Below, piece by piece: positions 1 to 6,560 of a stretch of 8,194 bases of DNA. Below the pieces are notes generated by a model, which was not told the DNA's origin, made no database searches, and saw only the letters and a list, made by a program, of their open reading frames with translations. The DNA is from JANXUF01 sp043747685 (GTDB taxonomy: Bacteria > Actinomycetota > Acidimicrobiia > Acidimicrobiales > Ilumatobacteraceae). Position 1 is the stretch's first letter, and every line of letters starts with the position of its first letter. Location of the stretch: NCBI GenBank assembly GCA_043747685.1, contig JAYTOR010000213.1:1-8194 (forward strand), given 5' to 3'. The translations under genes were made by a program, and so were the position numbers.

Positions 1-606
1 TGTAGGACCTGACCAGACTCCTCGACACCGAGGGCAGCGGTCGGTTCGTCGAGGACGACGGCGCAGCTGCCGAAGGCGGCAGCCCTGGCAACGGCGACGG
101 CTTGGCGCTGACCGCCGGACAGCGTCTCGACTGCTTGGGACATGTTCTGGATCGTGCCGATGCCGAGCGCCGTCAGATGCGCCTTTGCGGCCTTGTTCAT
201 TCCGGATTTGTCGAGAATCCTGAACACCGAGCCGAGTATCCCGGCCTGTCGCTGCTCACGTCCGGGGTACAGGTTGCTGGCAATATCCAGCGCCGGAGCG
301 ACGGCAAGGGACTGGTAGACCGTCTCGATGCCAGGCGGCCCTGGCGTCTTCCGGCCGGCGGAAATGCACAGGTTCGCCGTCGAGGTAGACGGTGCCGGCA
401 TCGGGGATGTTTGCACCTGTCAGGCATTTGATCAATGTTGATTTTCCTGCACCGTTGTCACCGATCACTCCGAGTACTTCGCCAGGGTAGAGATCGATGT
501 CGACACCGCTGAGTCCGACGACTCTGCCGAATGTCTTGACAAGCCCACGTGCGCTCAACATCGGCTGGCGCGGGGAGACGTTGTCCTTGATGATGCTGGC
601 TGTCAC
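1..606 (-). pseudogene. Sugar ABC transporter ATP-binding protein, frameshifted and cut by the window edge
   Basis: Nucleotide-binding subunit of a ribose/fructose/xylose-type sugar importer (CUT2 group, RbsA/FrcA-like); it would power uptake through the permease encoded just upstream. The first frame shows LVKTFG, the Walker A motif GDNGAGKST and DGEPVHFRRPEDARAA. The reading frame then breaks: one extra base at about position 333 separates it from a second frame that is open to the window edge. That second frame carries GIETVYQSLAVAP (Q-loop), the signature LSGGQRQ and the Walker B stretch AVVLDEPTAALG. Without the shift the two parts join as ARAA-GIETVYQ, the family's normal sequence. I chose the GTG at 606 because it overlaps the permease stop (GTGA) and has AGGAG nine bases upstream; an in-frame GTG at 627 is also possible. 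A sequencing error cannot be excluded, but the neighbouring genes are damaged too. The family call is firm; the sugar is unknown. Confidence 0.85.
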
Positions 607-973
607 TTCGACGATCTCCTGATCCACTGGTCGATACTCACGGCGACGACGATCAGTCCACCAACGGCAAAACCCTGCGAGTTCGGGTCGACCCCGGCGA
701 GCGACAGGCCGTTACGGAAGACGCCGACGATCAACGCCCCGATCAACGATCCGGCAAGGATGCCGCGTCCACCGAACTCGCTGGTGCCGCCGATGACGAC
801 TGCGGTGATCGTGTCGAGGTGGCGTTCTCTGCGGCGTTCGGGCTGGCGGAACCGATTCGGCTCATCAATATCCACGCGCCGACCGTCGTGATCGCACCGA
901 CAACCATGTACACGCTGAGCAGGACGTTCGGCACCTTGTTGCCGGCCAGTTTCGATGCCTCGGCGTCGCCCGA
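603..973 (-). pseudogene. Sugar ABC transporter permease, C-terminal remnant
   Basis: Last third of an RbsC/FrcB-type inner-membrane permease, the partner of the ATPase downstream. One frame reads GDAEASKLAGNKV, VYMVVGAITTVGAWILMSR and IGSASPNAAENA. The adjoining frame continues with LDTITAVVIGGTSEFGGRG, LAGSLIGALIVGVFRNGLS and a final membrane segment ending in SIDQWIRRSSK. In intact relatives these blocks are contiguous (ENATLDTITAVVIGG), so one base is missing near 815-821. Upstream of GDAEAS the similarity stops abruptly at about 971-973, where sequence of a LacI-type regulator begins on the other strand. About two thirds of a normal permease of roughly 330 residues is therefore absent. 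The remnant cannot make a working channel. The family assignment is confident; the exact breakpoint is uncertain by several bases. Confidence 0.82.
616..620 (-). promoter_or_regulatory. Shine-Dalgarno site for the ABC ATPase
   Basis: AGGAG on the minus strand, nine bases before the GTG at 606. It lies inside the 3' end of the permease frame and supports a coupled start at the GTGA overlap rather than the upstream GTG at 627. Confidence 0.5.
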
Positions 974-1593
974 CAACGTGGCGTTTCTCGTGCTCGCCAG
1001 TTCCGTCGACGAGCATCCTGAAACCGAACGAGCGCTTGTGCAGACCTTTGTCGAGCGCAGGGTCGACGGCGTGATCATCGTTCCGGCCGGCGACGACCAG
1101 AGCTACCTGACGGCGGAACGCCGCGCCGGAATGAGGATGGTGTTCGTCGACCGTCTCTCGCGACACCCCGACGCCGACTCGGTGGTCAGCACGAACCGCA
1201 CCGGGGCGCGTGAAGGTTATGTTCACATGTTGCAACGTGGTCATCGACGGATCGCCTACGTCGGTGATCTCCGGACCATTGCGACTGCAGAACTTCGCTT
1301 CCGGGGCTACGTGACGCCCATCGGTCGCTCGGCGTTCCAATCGACGATGGCGACATCTACGCTGATCTGCACACGGTCGCGTTGGTCGGATTCGACGACT
1401 TCCCGATGGCCGACCTCCTCGATCCCGCTGTCAGCGTCGTCGCGCAACACCCCCGGAAATCGGACGTGCGGCTGCGGAGACGCTCTTCGCCCGTATCGAC
1501 GGACTCGCGACGCCCTCACTGCAGCAGGAAATCGCGACGACGCTCATCCAGCGAGGCTCAGGAGAGATCCGCCCGGCCAGCTACCAAAGTTGA
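974..1593 (+). pseudogene. LacI-family transcriptional regulator, truncated and decayed
   Basis: Remnant of a LacI/GalR-type sugar-responsive repressor. It begins inside the periplasmic-binding-protein-like domain: FLVLASSVDEHPETERALVQ, RRVDGVIIVPAGDDQSYL, MVFVDRLSR, VVSTNRTGAREGYVHML and GHRRIAYVGDL. The helix-turn-helix and hinge (about the first 80 residues) are missing. After RFRGYV a missing base near 1311-1322 changes the frame to LGVPIDDGDIYADLHT. This is followed directly by VALVGFDDFPMADLLDPAVS, so some 55-70 residues normally between these blocks have been lost near 1375-1380. A further one-base loss in the C-run at 1450-1454 shifts the frame to EIGRAAAETLFARIDGLATP, which ends in GSGEIRPASYQS and a stop at 1591-1593. 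The gene presumably once controlled the divergent sugar transporter at its left. It has no plausible start codon and no DNA-binding domain, so it is dead. Confidence 0.85.
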
Positions 1594-1628
1594 ACAGCAG
1601 TGTTGAACAGGCCGCCGCCGATGCATTC

Positions 1629-1650
1629 ATTCGATCATCATTCGATCATC
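1629..1650. repeat. 11-bp perfect tandem duplication
   Basis: ATTCGATCATC occurs twice head to tail (1629-1639 and 1640-1650), followed by the partial copy AGTCGAT. It lies between the end of the LacI remnant and the stop codon of the PPOX gene, which it touches. It is most simply a slippage duplication; no function is evident. Confidence 0.8.
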
Positions 1651-2038
1651 AGTCGATGTGCAGTGATATTGCGCAGGTCTTGCTGGGTCGCGAGCCTCGG
1701 AGGACCCCGGCGATCTTCTCACCGACGCCGATCACCTTGCCGATGAGGCCATATTTCTTGATGATCGCTCGACGGACCGGCGCCATGTCGGTATCGGTCA
1801 GGATGGTTGCTGTTGCGGCGACTTCCTCGGCACCGGGCGCTACCTTGCCGCGCATCGTGCACGGGCGGAGGCAGACCTTCGGGTTGTTGCGTATTCGCTT
1901 GACCTTGCCGCTGTCAAGATCAGTCGTGAAGCCAGCCGTCCCATCGGCGAGCGCGGCGATCCATACCGGCGACGACACAGCCTCGCCAGTTCGGCGGTAG
2001 GTCGTGAGCGACACATATTTTTCGTCGGCGATACCCAT
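1649..2038 (-). CDS. PPOX-class flavin/F420-dependent oxidoreductase (Rv2061-type)
   Basis: A 129-residue single-domain split-barrel protein of the pyridoxamine-phosphate-oxidase-like superfamily. It resembles the mycobacterial Rv2061c group of probable F420-dependent enzymes, which are cytosolic flavin or deazaflavin binders. Recognisable blocks are the N-terminal VSLTTYRRTGEAVSSPVW (about residues 9-26), DLDSGKVKRIRNNPKVCLRPC (41-60) with the conserved S-x-K-x-x-x-I-x-x-N-P pattern, then MRGKV (62-66) and ATATIL (75-80), ending in a helical KKYGLIGKV region. Its length is normal for the family. I chose the ATG at 2038 because the family begins shortly before this point; the frame stays open further upstream to 2143. 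No good Shine-Dalgarno site precedes it. A TACGAT hexamer eight bases upstream could be a -10 box of a near-leaderless transcript. It follows the Gfo/Idh/MocA gene by 68 bases on the same strand and may share its transcript. The substrate is unknown, and the F420 preference is inferred from the family. Confidence 0.82.
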   Translation of the reverse strand: MGIADEKYVSLTTYRRTGEAVSSPVWIAALADGTAGFTTDLDSGKVKRIRNNPKVCLRPCTMRGKVAPGAEEVAATATILTDTDMAPVRRAIIKKYGLIGKVIGVGEKIAGVLRGSRPSKTCAISLHID

Positions 2039-2106
2039 GGGCGGCGATCGTAGTCGCTCGACCTCGGCGGCTGCTCCAAGCAGATGACTACCAGAGGCGG
2101 CCGATC

Positions 2107-3102
2107 TCAGCTTTGGAACGATGATCTTGTCGCCGCCTCCCACTCGGTCAGCATCGTGATCAGTGCTCGTGAATCGGCGAGGCGAGGACTCGGTCGTTGC
2201 GCTTCGAGCCGTCCTGCAGCAGCAAGCGCTTCCATCATCCGTACCTGATGGTCGAAGGCGTCGAGCGGATCTGTCACCTCGAAGCGTTCCGCCGCTCCGT
2301 CATACGGAATCCATTCGAAGGCGTTCGTTCCCGGTGCCGGCAGCCAAGGATTGGTGACGAACGCGAGTACTCCGTCGTCACCGTGCACTTCGAAGCGCGA
2401 CGTCATGCCGTAGGTCTCCGCCGTGTGGATCGACGCGAGTGCTCCGGATTCGAATCGCATGCTCGCAGCCGTCTCCGAAACGTTGGCGTCGACCGGAGAC
2501 ACGTTGCCCGTCGCTGTCAGTGTGCCCCGCTCGAAGCTGCCGTCGCCGTCCAATGTGTCGACGACCAACTGCACGAACGACGCCGGGTAGCAGCCGAGGT
2601 TGTAGATCGCTCCGCCTCCGCTCGGATTGACGAGTTGCCAGATGTCGGCCGCGTAACTGGCATGAACCGCTTTCAGTCCGCCCAACCGCCCGTCGCCGAG
2701 CACCTCGACGAAGCGGGCGATGACCGGGTGCGCCAGGTACATCAGACCCTCGACGAACAGCACCTTTCCTTCGACTGCGCCGAGCAGTTCGTCGGCCTGG
2801 GCGTTCGTGACGGTCAGCGATTTCTCGGAGAGCACGGCCTTGCCGGCGCGGGCAGCCGCACTGGTAGCGAGGTGGTGAACGTGGTTGGGGAGACCGACGT
2901 AGACAGCGTCGATCTCCGGGTCGGTAACGGCCTGTTCGAGCGACGTCGTCGAACGGGCGATCTCGTGCCTGGTACGGAAGTCTTCCAGCCGCTCCGCATC
3001 ACGCCCGTACACGATCGTCGCCACTGACCCAGGACTCGAGGCAACTGCCCGCATCATCGTCTCCGAGATGAAACTCGTCCCGAGAATCGCCCACCTCAGC
3101 AT
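2107..3102 (-). CDS. Gfo/Idh/MocA-family NAD(P)-dependent oxidoreductase
   Basis: A 331-residue cytosolic oxidoreductase of the glucose-fructose oxidoreductase/inositol dehydrogenase family, which usually oxidises or reduces sugars, polyols or related alcohols with NAD(P). The N-terminal Rossmann domain starts at once (LRWAILGTSFIS, residues 2-13), with VYGRDAERLEDF (31-42) as the second strand, DAVYVGLPNHVHH (65-77) and AVLSEKSLTVTN (89-100). The C-terminal alpha/beta domain contains HASYAADIW (147-155) and SGGGAIYNLGCYP (161-173). Two usual landmarks are altered: the EKP motif reads EKS (Ser95), and Asn168 occupies the place where many members have Asp in the G-G-x-x-D-x-G-x-Y stretch. Length is normal and I see no frameshift. 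The ATG at 3102 has GGAGG seven bases upstream and overlaps the phosphatase stop in ATGCTGA, implying translational coupling. The substrate cannot be named from sequence. Confidence 0.88.
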   Translation of the reverse strand: MLRWAILGTSFISETMMRAVASSPGSVATIVYGRDAERLEDFRTRHEIARSTTSLEQAVTDPEIDAVYVGLPNHVHHLATSAAARAGKAVLSEKSLTVTNAQADELLGAVEGKVLFVEGLMYLAHPVIARFVEVLGDGRLGGLKAVHASYAADIWQLVNPSGGGAIYNLGCYPASFVQLVVDTLDGDGSFERGTLTATGNVSPVDANVSETAASMRFESGALASIHTAETYGMTSRFEVHGDDGVLAFVTNPWLPAPGTNAFEWIPYDGAAERFEVTDPLDAFDHQVRMMEALAAAGRLEAQRPSPRLADSRALITMLTEWEAATRSSFQS

Positions 3103-3683
3103 CGGTGGTCCTCCGTCGTTGCTGGCGTCGATCTGGCGATCGTAAGACATTCGTCTGCGTTCTTCCGAGCGAGGGCGACGAGGAGATCGGCTTGCGCTCC
3201 CGCCTCGGGTCCGGCGCCGGGGCGATGATCGGCAACCGTCTGTGTCGCAGCGTCCCGTGGCATCCCGAGCGTGATCAACAGTGCCGCAGCGATCGTTCCC
3301 GCTCGCCCGATGCCGGCCCCGCAATGCAACAGGATGCCGTCGCCGACATCGAGTCGTTTCCGCAATTCGTCGAGGAGCGGAGCTGCGGCGCGCACGGTCG
3401 GGGCGTGCAGATCGGGGATCGGAAACCAGATTGCTCGCATCGAAGCGTTCGCCTGCAGCCAATGCACGTAGTCCGGGTACCGATCGTCGAGCTCCGATCG
3501 TTCGTTGAGACAGACGAGCGTCGACGCGCCAGTCCGTTCGAGCGCCCGTTCGGGATTCGGGCCGACGAAGTGCTTGCCGCACAGCCACAGCCGGCCGGTG
3601 GTGACAGGCAGCGGGATTTCGTCGACGCCGCCGTTCCTCGAACGCTCCGAAAGCCACTCAGCCAAGCACGCACTCTGCCGCAC
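3096..3683 (-). CDS. Dual-specificity/tyrosine-type protein phosphatase (CX5R)
   Basis: A cysteine-based phosphatase of about 195 residues. The P-loop HCGAGIGRAG (about residues 120-129 from the chosen start) contains the nucleophile Cys121 and the phosphate-binding Arg127. The upstream block WFPIPDLHAP (86-95) offers Asp91 as the expected general acid. Other conserved stretches are GRLWLCGKHFVG (30-41), TLVCLNERSEL (55-65) and HRPGAGPEAGAQ (153-164), the last at the place of the Q-loop. Members dephosphorylate proteins or small phosphorylated molecules; here the substrate is unknown. The start is uncertain: I took the GTG at 3683, with AGAGG nine bases upstream, while clear family similarity begins only near VDEIPLPV some 19 residues later. 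It is the first gene of a minus-strand unit and overlaps the Gfo/Idh/MocA gene by seven bases, which suggests that the two act on the same metabolite or pathway. Confidence 0.82.
   Translation of the reverse strand: MRQSACLAEWLSERSRNGGVDEIPLPVTTGRLWLCGKHFVGPNPERALERTGASTLVCLNERSELDDRYPDYVHWLQANASMRAIWFPIPDLHAPTVRAAAPLLDELRKRLDVGDGILLHCGAGIGRAGTIAAALLITLGMPRDAATQTVADHRPGAGPEAGAQADLLVALARKNADECLTIARSTPATTEDHRC
3110..3114 (-). promoter_or_regulatory. Shine-Dalgarno site for the Gfo/Idh/MocA gene
   Basis: GGAGG on the minus strand, seven bases before the ATG at 3102. It lies within the last codons of the upstream phosphatase gene and fixes the start of the oxidoreductase, excluding longer in-frame starts. 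Confidence 0.75.
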
Positions 3684-3789
3684 CGTGATCGACCTCTGCA
3701 AACTGCATCGTTCGCGTGTCGTCCGCGTGACGGTCGCGCGAAGCGGCAACCAACGGGCGAGACCTGGACCCTGACAACGATACTGGCGA

Positions 3790-4566
3790 TCAGACAGCGT
3801 CGACTGGTAGAACGGCGTCGACGGTTGCCTCGAACCGTCGGAATGTCTGCAGAGCGGCTGCGTCGTAGAAGGGGAGCACCTGTGTAGCGAAGACGCCGGT
3901 GGTTCGACGTCGGCGATCGATCCAGTAGTAGGTGTTCGCCAGTCCTGCCCACGACAGGCTGCCTGGCGACCGTCCCTCGGCAGTCGGTGTCTCGTTGACC
4001 AGAAAACTCAGACCCCCTCCGATCGGCCCGCTGGCGGTGAGATCGACAGCGTTCGTCATCATCGGGTTCACTGCTTGCCAGCCGTCGACAGCGGCTGTGG
4101 TATGGCTCCGGGCCATCAGCTCGACGGATTCGGCGATGAGCACCGTCGTGCCCTCGAGGTTGCCATTGCCGAGAAGCATTCTCGTGAACCGCAGATAGTC
4201 GGCGTCGGCGAAGTCATACCCGAAACCGGACGTGTGCGTCAGCAGATGGCGGAGCGTGATTGGACGTTTCGAGTCGCGTAGTCGTGGCGCACCGTCCGTT
4301 TCGAACCTGTCGAGCACCTGTACCGCCGCAAGGTACGGCACATATGAACCAACCGGTTCATCAAGCGTTAGAATCTTACGTTCGACGAGTTGCATAGCGG
4401 CAACCGCCGTCAACGCCCTGGTCATCGAGGCGATCCACAAGATGGTCTGAGCAGATATCGGTGTCGTCGCCGATGCCGCGCCGAAGCCCCCGTAGTACGG
4501 CTCTTCGCCATCAGCCCAGACGGCAGCAGCGACGCCGCTGAGCGCTCCGGATTCCACCCGGTTCAT
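3790..4566 (-). pseudogene. Beta-lactamase-family serine hydrolase/esterase with internal deletion (probably inactive)
   Basis: Member of the serine hydrolase (class C beta-lactamase-like, EstB-type esterase) family, which cleaves esters or lactams. The frame is open for 258 residues from the ATG at 4566, while relatives have about 380-420. Visible blocks are NRVESGALSGVA (2-13), WIASMTRALTAVAAMQLVE (44-62), ITLRHLLTHTSGFGYDF (103-119), DYLRFTRMLL (123-132), GRSPGSLSWAGLANTYYWID (198-217) and a conserved C-terminus. Two faults stand out. The catalytic SxxK reads S47-M-T-R50, with Arg for Lys. GFGYDFADA also runs straight into DYLRFTRML, so roughly 110-130 residues are missing, including the Y-x-N catalytic motif; no Y-x-N occurs anywhere in the protein. 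The join lies in the duplicated hexamer GCCGACGCCGAC (minus strand, 4198-4209), as expected for a deletion between short repeats. The start is unsure: a GTG at 4650 is in frame. It diverges from the monooxygenase gene. Confidence 0.75.
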
Positions 4567-4668
4567 CGGATCGACTCGATGGCCCAGGTCTGTGTTCTTG
4601 ATCTCACGTGGTCCTGCGCGCTGGACTCCGGGTCGCCAGTTCAGTGGCACTCGGGGTAAGACATTCGG
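4567..4668. other. Divergent intergenic region between hydrolase remnant and monooxygenase
   Basis: About 100 bases that should hold promoters for both divergent genes. I see no convincing -35/-10 pair. TAAGAC at 4658-4663, six bases before the monooxygenase GTG, might be a -10 box for a leaderless transcript. A short inverted repeat, GCCA-N6-TGGC (4635-4648), lies just before it. No recognisable operator is present. Confidence 0.3.
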
Positions 4669-6468
4669 GTGACGATCGATCAGCAGGCCCCGCCCTCGTT
4701 TGACCCTGACGCCCTTCGGGAGAAATACCGCACGGAACGGGATCGGCGGCTGCGCGATGAAGGTAACGAGCAGTATGTCGAGGTCGCTGGATCATTTGCC
4801 CGCTACCTGCAGGATCCGTATGTCGAGCGGATCACCCGCGATCCGCTGACCGACACGGTCGATGTGGCGATCATCGGCGGCGGCTTCGGCGGGTTGCTCG
4901 CAGGGGCGCGCCTGCGTCAAGCCGGCATCGCCGACATCAGGGTGATCGAGAAGGGTGGCGATTTCGGCGGGACCTGGTATTGGAACCGGTACCCGGGCGC
5001 AGCGTGTGATGTCGAGTCGTACATCTACCTGCCGCTGCTCGAAGAGATCGGCTACATCCCCAGGGAGAAGTACTCACGGGCACCGGAGATCCTCGCCCAC
5101 AGCCGGGCGATCGGCGAGCATTTCGACCTTTATCGCAATGCCTGCTTCCAGACCGAGGTCACCGAACTTCGATGGGACGAGGACGACGACCGCTGGGTCA
5201 TCAGTACGAATCGTGGCGATCGCATGCGAGCCCGGTTCGTCTGCATGGCAAACGGCCCGCTTCATCGGCCGAAACTGCCCGGCATTCCGGGAATCGAATC
5301 GTTCCAGGGGCACACCTTCCACACCAGCCGGTGGGACTACGCATACACCGGTGGGGACTCGTCCGGCAACCTCGACGGTCTGAGCGGCAAGCGTGTCGGG
5401 ATCATCGGTACCGGCGCGACGGCCGTACAGTGCGTTCCACATCTCGGCGCGTCGGCTGAGCAGTTGTTCGTCTTCCAGCGGACCCCGTCTTCGGTCGATG
5501 TGCGAGCCAACCGGCCGACAGATCCGCAGTGGGCCGAGACGCTCGAATCGGGGTGGCAGCGGCGGCGGATGGACAACTTCAACAACCTCGTCTCCGGCGT
5601 CTTCGAGCCGGAGGATCTCGTCGACGATGGCTGGACCGACATCATCGGCAAGCTGTTGGTGATGGTCAGGCAGGGCCGTGCCAACCTGACCGCCGATGGG
5701 CTGTCGAACACGATGGAGATGGCCGACTTCGAGAAGATGGAACAGATCAGGGCGCGGGTCGACGCGCTCGTGAACGATCCCGTCACCGCCGAGGCGTTGA
5801 AGCCGTACTACCGCCAGTTCTGTAAACGCCCGTGTTTCCACGACGAATACCTCGCCACCTTCAACCGCCCCAATGTCACCCTCGTCGACACCAAGGGTCG
5901 CGGCATCGAGCGCATCACCGAAAATGGCGTCGTCGTCGACGGAGTCGAGTACGAACTCGACTGCCTGATCTACGCGACCGGGTTCGAGGTCGGCACGGAC
6001 TACACCCGCAGATCCGGCTACGAGCTCGTCGGCAGCGGCGGCCTGACGCTGACCGAGAAGTGGGCGGACGGCGCAATGACGCTCCACGGCATGCACAGCC
6101 GCGAGTTCCCCAATTGCTTCATCTTCAGCAACATCCAGTCGGGCTTCACCGTCAACTTCCCGCACATGCTCGACGAGCTGAGCCGCCACCTCGCCTACAT
6201 CCTTGCCCACGCCTTCGAGCATGACATTCGCCGGATCGAAGCTGCAGCGGACGCAGAGGCTGCGTGGGTCGACACGATTGTCCGCCTCGCCGTCACCAAC
6301 CAGAAGTTCCTCGAGTCATGCACACCCGGCTATTACAACAACGAGGGCAGGCCAGGTGAGCGCAGTGCGCGCAACAGCAGCTACGGCACCGGCGCGATCG
6401 CCTTCATCAACGTGCTCGGAGACTGGCGAGCGGACGGCCAACTCGCCGGTCTCGAACTCACGACCTGA
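4669..6468 (+). CDS. Baeyer-Villiger-type flavin monooxygenase
   Basis: A 599-residue FAD- and NADPH-dependent monooxygenase that would insert oxygen next to a ketone carbonyl, giving an ester or lactone. An N-terminal extension of about 60 residues precedes the FAD-binding Rossmann motif IIGGGFGG (68-75). Next come FGGTWYWNRYPGAACDVES (99-117), the class fingerprint F-x-G-x-x-x-H-T-x-x-W-D (F212, G214, H218, W222, D223), a second dinucleotide site GIIGTGATA (244-252) whose last residue fits NADPH binding, and the YATGFE motif near the C-terminus. The length and N-terminal extension resemble large-ring or steroid ketone enzymes such as cyclopentadecanone monooxygenase. That subgroup is my inference; the substrate is not known. 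The GTG at 4669 gives the full family length; the ribosome site is poor (GGGGTAAG is rather far away). The gene appears intact. It diverges from a hydrolase that would be the natural next step (ester cleavage) but is itself damaged. Confidence 0.9.
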   Translation: MTIDQQAPPSFDPDALREKYRTERDRRLRDEGNEQYVEVAGSFARYLQDPYVERITRDPLTDTVDVAIIGGGFGGLLAGARLRQAGIADIRVIEKGGDFGGTWYWNRYPGAACDVESYIYLPLLEEIGYIPREKYSRAPEILAHSRAIGEHFDLYRNACFQTEVTELRWDEDDDRWVISTNRGDRMRARFVCMANGPLHRPKLPGIPGIESFQGHTFHTSRWDYAYTGGDSSGNLDGLSGKRVGIIGTGATAVQCVPHLGASAEQLFVFQRTPSSVDVRANRPTDPQWAETLESGWQRRRMDNFNNLVSGVFEPEDLVDDGWTDIIGKLLVMVRQGRANLTADGLSNTMEMADFEKMEQIRARVDALVNDPVTAEALKPYYRQFCKRPCFHDEYLATFNRPNVTLVDTKGRGIERITENGVVVDGVEYELDCLIYATGFEVGTDYTRRSGYELVGSGGLTLTEKWADGAMTLHGMHSREFPNCFIFSNIQSGFTVNFPHMLDELSRHLAYILAHAFEHDIRRIEAAADAEAAWVDTIVRLAVTNQKFLESCTPGYYNNEGRPGERSARNSSYGTGAIAFINVLGDWRADGQLAGLELTT

Positions 6469-6498
6469 ACCCCTCCGTGTGACCGCAGTCAGCAAACC

Positions 6499-6520
6499 GA
6501 CTCGGGTGGCTCGGCGGTCG
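6499..6520. repeat. 22-bp direct repeat, copy 1
   Basis: Begins GACTCGGGTGGCTCGG and ends CGGTCG; identical over 22 bases to a second copy at 6561-6582. It lies 30 bases after the monooxygenase stop codon. It could be a regulator-binding repeat, a small dispersed intergenic repeat or a local duplication; the sequence alone does not decide. Confidence 0.9.
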
Positions 6521-6537
6521 GCCCGGGTCACCGGTTC

Positions 6538-6552
6538 TCGCAGCTGCTGCGA
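6538..6552. repeat. 15-bp near-perfect palindrome between the direct repeats
   Basis: TCGCAGC-T-GCTGCGA: seven-base arms around a single central base. It sits between the two 22-bp repeats. The loop is too short for a good hairpin terminator, so a protein-binding site is more likely than an RNA structure, but this is only an inference. Confidence 0.55.
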
Positions 6553-6560
6553 CATCTCGT

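Noticed and set aside
819..2000. A 393-codon plus-strand open frame that looks like one large protein
   Set aside because: Only its middle part (about 975-1310) is LacI-like. The left end is antisense to the permease, and the right end runs past the LacI frameshift into antisense of the PPOX gene. It is a chance read-through, not one gene.
2197..3027. A 276-codon plus-strand open frame
   Set aside because: Antisense to the Gfo/Idh/MocA gene, Arg-rich composition, no recognisable motif.
3105..3887. A 260-codon plus-strand open frame
   Set aside because: Antisense to the phosphatase with its CX5R site; no motif and no ribosome site of its own.
5074..6222. A 382-codon minus-strand open frame within the monooxygenase
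   Set aside because: It is antisense to a gene with clear FAD, NADPH and Baeyer-Villiger motifs, and its translation shows no family motif. Such shadows are common in high-G+C DNA.
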